Shown here in pieces: positions 4,653 through 7,802 of a stretch of 7,802 nt of DNA. Position 1 is the first letter of the stretch. Every line of letters starts with the position of its first letter. The notes under the pieces were generated by a model. It saw nothing but the letters and a program-made list of their open reading frames with translations. It did no database searches and was not told the origin of the DNA. The position numbers were made by a program, and so were the translations under genes. Origin of the DNA: DASZZX01 sp036260415 (GTDB lineage: Bacteria > Actinomycetota > Nitriliruptoria > Nitriliruptorales > JAHWKO01); assembly GCA_036260415.1 (NCBI GenBank), contig DASZZX010000358.1, positions 1-7,802 of the forward strand. Reading direction: 5' to 3'.

Positions 4653-6817
4653 TGAGGTGGGTGTTCGACAACGCCTGGCTGATCCCGGTCGTGCCGCTGG
4701 TGTCGGCGGCGCTGATCGCGGCGCTCGGACGGCAGCTGCCGATGAAGGGTGCCGAGATCGGCATCGTCGCCACGTTCCTGGTGCTGGTGCACGCGACCGC
4801 GGTGGCGGTGGCGACCTTCACCGACAACGTCCCGGGTGGGTTGCCGGTCGAGCAGGCGGTTACGTGGGCTCCGCTGGGCAACGACGTGACGCTCGAGCTG
4901 GGGATGCTCATCGACGGGCTGACCGCGATGATGTTCCTGCTCATCGCGATCGTGTCGTTCATGGTCCACCTGTACTCGCGCGAGTACATGGGTCACGAGC
5001 CGCGCTTCACGTACTTCTTCGCGATGCTGTCGCTGTTCACCGCGTCGATGCTGATCCTCGTGATCGCCAACAACACGGTGATGGCGCTGGTCGGCTGGGA
5101 GCTGGTCGGTGTCTGCTCGTACCTGCTGATCGGCTTCTACTGGGAGGACAAGTCCAACCAGGACGCGGCCAACAAGGCGTTCCTGACCACCAAGTCGGCC
5201 GACGCCGGGCTGGTCGTCGGTGTGATCGTGCTGTTCAGCGGCGCCGGCACGTTCGACATCGTCGAGACCGTCGAGCGCGCCGCCGCAGCAGAGATCGCGC
5301 AGGGCACCCTCGTGCTGGCCTGTCTGCTGATCTTCCTCGGTGCGGTCGGCAAGTCGGGCCAGTTCCCGCTGTACGTGTGGTTGCCGGACGCCATGGCCGG
5401 TCCGACACCCGTGTCCGCGCTGATCCACGCCGCGACCATGGTGACGGCCGGGGTGTTCCTGATCGCGCGCCTGTACCCCGTGTTCGCGCAGTCACTCGCG
5501 GTCATGACGGTCATCGCGGTGATCGGCACGATCACCCTGTTCGTGGCCGGGCTCGTCGCCCTGGTCCAGGACGACATCAAACGGATCCTGGCGTACTCGA
5601 CCGTGAGCCAGCTGGGCTACATGGTGGCAGCCCTCGGAGTGGGCGGGTACACGGCCGCGATCTTCCACCTGTTCACCCACGGCTTCTTCAAGGCGCTGCT
5701 GTTCCTGGGGGCTGGATCGCTGATCCACGCCGTGCACAGCAACAACATCAGCGACATGGGTGGGCTGCGGCACTCGATGCCGACCACCTTCTGGACCTTC
5801 ATCGTCGGGTCGATCGCGCTCGCCGGCTTCCCGCTCACGGCCGGGTTCTTCTCCAAGGACGAGATCCTGGTGTCCGCGCTGTCGTGGGGGACCGACAACG
5901 GGTTCGCAGTGGGGAGCGCGGTCTTCACCGTGGCGCTGCTCGCGTCGGCGATCACCACCTTCTACATGGCACGCGCCTGCTTCCTGATCTTCTGGGGCGA
6001 CAACCGCAGCCATGTGACCCCCCACGAACCCGGCCGTTGGATGACTGTGCCTCTGGTGGTCCTGGCGGTCGGTTCGCTGACGGTCGGGTGGCTGGGCTCA
6101 CCGCTGTTCGGCGAGAAGGGCTTCGAGCGCTGGACCTCCTCGGTCGCGATCGAGGAGGCCACGTACCCGTTCGTGGCCGAGGAAGCCGGCCACCAGGAGG
6201 GCGTGATCGGCGGGGAGGGCGAGGAGCACGGCCCGGAGGGCGGGGAGTCGCGCTCGGCCGGGACGAGCACGGTGGCGACAGGCGAGACACCGACGCCGGC
6301 GGGGAGCGAGGAGCACGGGGTCGGTCGGATACTCCACGGCCCGCCGGAGTTCACCGCGCAGTCCGCGGGCGTGGGCGCGGTGGCGCTGGCGCTGTTCGCC
6401 GCGGCGGTCGCCCTCGCGTGGCGCTTCTACGGGCGTGGCTTGCCCGAACGCGACCCGATGCTCGGCATGGGGTTCGTCACCACGGCACTGGTGAACAAGT
6501 ACTGGTTGGACGATCTCGGCTACCGCGCGGTGGTGGTGCCCGTACGGGACCGGCTCAGCCGCTTCGCGTACTTCACCAACCAGCAGTGGATCGACCGCCT
6601 CGTGGCGGGGACCGGTGCCCTGGCCCGGCACGCGGCCGACGTCACGTACGGCACCGTGGACCAGAAGATCATCGACGGCGCCGTCAACGGCAGCGCCTTC
6701 AGCGCGGCCTGGTGGAGCGACCGCGTGAAGCGGATCCAGTCCGGCAACGTCCAGCGCTACGCCGGCGCGATGTTCGCCGGCGTGATCGTGCTGGTCCTGG
6801 TGTTCGCGGCCGCCTGA
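4652..6817 (+). CDS. nuoL: NADH-quinone oxidoreductase subunit L
   Basis: This is the distal antiporter-like membrane subunit (ND5 homologue), which carries a proton channel and the long lateral helix. Counting from ATG 4652 it has 721 aa, longer than E. coli NuoL (613 aa). Channel residues are in place: Glu150 in GWELVG, Asp183 in KSADAG, Lys234 in GKSGQFPLYVWLPDAM, His259 in SALIHAATMV, Lys347 in HGFFKALLFLGAGS and Lys402 in FFSKDEI. Residues about 505-556 form a Gly/Glu/His-rich, low-complexity loop before the C-terminal helices. Further C-terminal parts include a soluble-looking stretch (about 597-700) and a last membrane helix at 704-720. ATG 4631 is an in-frame alternative (seven more residues). 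I prefer 4652 because MRWVFDNAWLIP resembles usual NuoL starts and because of the TGATG overlap. Neither ATG has a good SD. Confidence 0.97.
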   Translation: MRWVFDNAWLIPVVPLVSAALIAALGRQLPMKGAEIGIVATFLVLVHATAVAVATFTDNVPGGLPVEQAVTWAPLGNDVTLELGMLIDGLTAMMFLLIAIVSFMVHLYSREYMGHEPRFTYFFAMLSLFTASMLILVIANNTVMALVGWELVGVCSYLLIGFYWEDKSNQDAANKAFLTTKSADAGLVVGVIVLFSGAGTFDIVETVERAAAAEIAQGTLVLACLLIFLGAVGKSGQFPLYVWLPDAMAGPTPVSALIHAATMVTAGVFLIARLYPVFAQSLAVMTVIAVIGTITLFVAGLVALVQDDIKRILAYSTVSQLGYMVAALGVGGYTAAIFHLFTHGFFKALLFLGAGSLIHAVHSNNISDMGGLRHSMPTTFWTFIVGSIALAGFPLTAGFFSKDEILVSALSWGTDNGFAVGSAVFTVALLASAITTFYMARACFLIFWGDNRSHVTPHEPGRWMTVPLVVLAVGSLTVGWLGSPLFGEKGFERWTSSVAIEEATYPFVAEEAGHQEGVIGGEGEEHGPEGGESRSAGTSTVATGETPTPAGSEEHGVGRILHGPPEFTAQSAGVGAVALALFAAAVALAWRFYGRGLPERDPMLGMGFVTTALVNKYWLDDLGYRAVVVPVRDRLSRFAYFTNQQWIDRLVAGTGALARHAADVTYGTVDQKIIDGAVNGSAFSAAWWSDRVKRIQSGNVQRYAGAMFAGVIVLVLVFAAA
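6164..6319 (+). other. Low-complexity Glu/Gly/His loop in NuoL
   Basis: This stretch encodes residues 505-556 of NuoL, rich in Glu, Gly, Ser, Thr and His (pieces such as GGEGEEHGPEGGE and a later SEEHG). It lies between membrane segments, is probably disordered, and accounts for part of the extra length relative to E. coli NuoL. Metal binding by the His residues is possible but unsupported. Confidence 0.7.
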
Positions 6818-6828
6818 CGCGACCGAGC

Positions 6829-6834
6829 GAGGGG
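6829..6834 (+). promoter_or_regulatory. Shine-Dalgarno for nuoM
   Basis: GAGGGG lies five bases before ATG 6840. nuoM is the only gene in the window with a plain spacer (22 bases) and its own clear ATG plus SD. Confidence 0.7.
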
Positions 6835-6839
6835 AACAC

Positions 6840-7802
6840 ATGACCTGGAACGAGCTGGCGCTGACGGCGGCCTTGCTGCTGCCCCTGGCCGGAGCCGCGG
6901 TGATCGCACTGATGCCCGGGGACGCCGACCGCGAGATCCGTATGGCCGGCGTGGTCACGACCGGGCTGGCGTTCGCGGTCGTCGTCGCCATCGCCGCGGG
7001 GTTCGACTACGGGGCTGGGGGTGAACTGCAGTACGTGGTCGACCTGCCGTGGATCGCCGCGATCTCGACCCGTTACAACCTGGGCATCGACGGCATCTCC
7101 CTGCCCCTGTTCTTCCTCACCTACCTGCTGACGTTCCTCTGTGCGGTCTACACCCTCCACCACCTGCCCGAGCCGGGCAGACCGAAGGGTTTCCTGTCCC
7201 TGATGCTGGTGCTGCAGACCGGTATGGCTGGGACGTTCGTGGCGTTCGACCTCATCCTGTTCTTCGTCTTCTGGGAGCTCGTCCTGGTCCCGATGTACTT
7301 CATGATCGGCATCTGGGGCGGGCCGCGGCGCGAGTACGCCAGCATCAAGTTCTTCCTCTACACGCTGCTCGGGTCGGTCTTCATGCTGGTGGCGTTCATC
7401 GCGCTGTTCTTCAAGGCCGGTTCGGTCGGTCTGGACCGCCCGTGGGACATCGTGGTCCTCTCCGAGGCCGGGGGTATGGGCGCCAGCACCACGTTCCAGG
7501 TGCTGGTCTTCCTCGGCGTCTTCCTCGGCTTCGCGATCAAGGTGCCCATGTGGCCCTTCCACACCTGGTTGCCCGACGCCCACACCGAGGCGCCCACGGT
7601 GGGATCGGTTCTGCTGGCGGGCATCCTCCTGAAGATGGGGACCTACGGGTTCATCCGCATCGCCCTGCCCATCCTGCCGGAGGGTGCGGTCGCGTTCGCG
7701 CCGTGGATCGGGGTGCTAGCGGTCATCGCGATCATCTACGGGGCGCTGTGCTGCCTCGCACAGTCCGACGTGAAGCGGCTGATCGCCTTCTCGTCGGTGG
7801 GC
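6840..7802 (+). CDS. nuoM: NADH-quinone oxidoreductase subunit M (partial, 3' end outside window)
   Basis: This is the second antiporter-like membrane subunit (ND4 homologue). The first 321 codons are present and the window ends on a codon boundary with no stop. Residue Glu146 in FFVFWELVLVPMYFMIG matches E. coli Glu144. Lys234 in FAIKVPMWPFHTWLPDAHTE and Lys265 in GILLKMGTYGF match the channel lysines of the family, and AQSDVKRLIAFSSVG is the usual half-closed-channel region. Hydrophobic segments begin at residue 5, as expected. The protein shares ancestry with NuoL and Mrp-type antiporter subunits, but the HTWLPDAHTEAPT wording is typical of NuoM. The remaining third, and probably nuoN, should follow downstream. 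Confidence 0.97.
   Translation, partial: MTWNELALTAALLLPLAGAAVIALMPGDADREIRMAGVVTTGLAFAVVVAIAAGFDYGAGGELQYVVDLPWIAAISTRYNLGIDGISLPLFFLTYLLTFLCAVYTLHHLPEPGRPKGFLSLMLVLQTGMAGTFVAFDLILFFVFWELVLVPMYFMIGIWGGPRREYASIKFFLYTLLGSVFMLVAFIALFFKAGSVGLDRPWDIVVLSEAGGMGASTTFQVLVFLGVFLGFAIKVPMWPFHTWLPDAHTEAPTVGSVLLAGILLKMGTYGFIRIALPILPEGAVAFAPWIGVLAVIAIIYGALCCLAQSDVKRLIAFSSVG

Noticed and set aside
4085..5428. A 447-codon open frame on the minus strand
   Set aside because: It is a His/Arg/Asp/Gln-rich antisense shadow across nuoJ-nuoL, with no family resemblance and no SD context.
4217..6817. nuoK and nuoL lie in the same frame with only the TAG at 4523-4525 between them; read-through would fuse K and L through 35 or more codons
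   Set aside because: There is no read-through signal. K and L are separate subunits in all complex I structures I know, and the spacer has its own start context in another frame.
4564..6843. A 759-codon open frame on the + strand overlapping nuoL in another frame
   Set aside because: It is Arg/Gly-rich with no domain, as expected from a shifted reading of a GC-rich gene; nuoL with all channel residues lies in the other frame.
4652..7802. nuoL and nuoM as Mrp-type Na+/H+ antiporter genes
   Set aside because: They sit inside a D-H-I-J-K-L-M order, and the proteins carry NuoL- and NuoM-specific wording (GKSGQFPLYVWLPDAM; HTWLPDAHTEAPT).

Overview
The window is a single-strand (+) stretch of a complex I (NDH-1, nuo) operon. 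Codon use is GC-rich throughout, with frequent GTG starts and short overlaps between genes. NuoD closely matches what I remember of the 'subunit D 2' paralogue from the second nuo cluster of Streptomyces: NRHDW in place of the usual quinone-site Tyr motif, and a GDIDR-type C-terminus. NuoI has the CPDWCIYI motif that I associate with Actinomycetota. I infer a high-GC actinomycete, possibly a deep-branching one, but nothing here fixes the genus.

Layout: 1-80, end of the preceding gene (probably nuoC); 81-1262, nuoD; 1263-1397, a gap holding two copies of a 64-bp direct repeat at an 80-bp period; 1398-2492, nuoH; 2492-3550, nuoI with a long C-terminal extension; 3547-4179, nuoJ; 4217-4525, nuoK; 4652-6817, nuoL; 6840-7802, nuoM, cut by the window end. 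No spacer reaches 300 bp. I see no terminator, tRNA, mobile element or CRISPR array, and nothing credible on the minus strand.

The order goes straight from nuoD to nuoH. The nuoE-F-G genes, which encode the NADH-oxidising arm, are absent from their usual place. The products would build the membrane arm (H, J, K, L, M) and the quinone-reducing connecting arm (D, I, plus B and C upstream): an 11-subunit type of complex I whose electron donor cannot be read from this window. This type is already known from second nuo clusters of actinomycetes, from Campylobacter/Helicobacter, from cyanobacteria/chloroplasts and from methanogen Fpo, so the absence is not new in itself.

Two features seem less ordinary. 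First, three gaps (D-H, J-K, K-L) are filled by micro-ORFs of 14 to 35 codons. Their starts and stops overlap the neighbouring genes by GTGA or TGATG, so that, apart from one 19-nt gap after nuoK, a ribosome or its re-initiation could pass from nuoD to nuoL. Two of these gaps look like duplicated gene junctions. Second, NuoI is about twice the usual length. Its extension holds two copies of a 40-residue charged motif (29/40 identical) and begins next to a run of nine C bases, where a -1 slip would give a NuoI of normal length. NuoD also has Trp at the quinone-site Tyr position and lacks a C-terminal segment of canonical NuoD.
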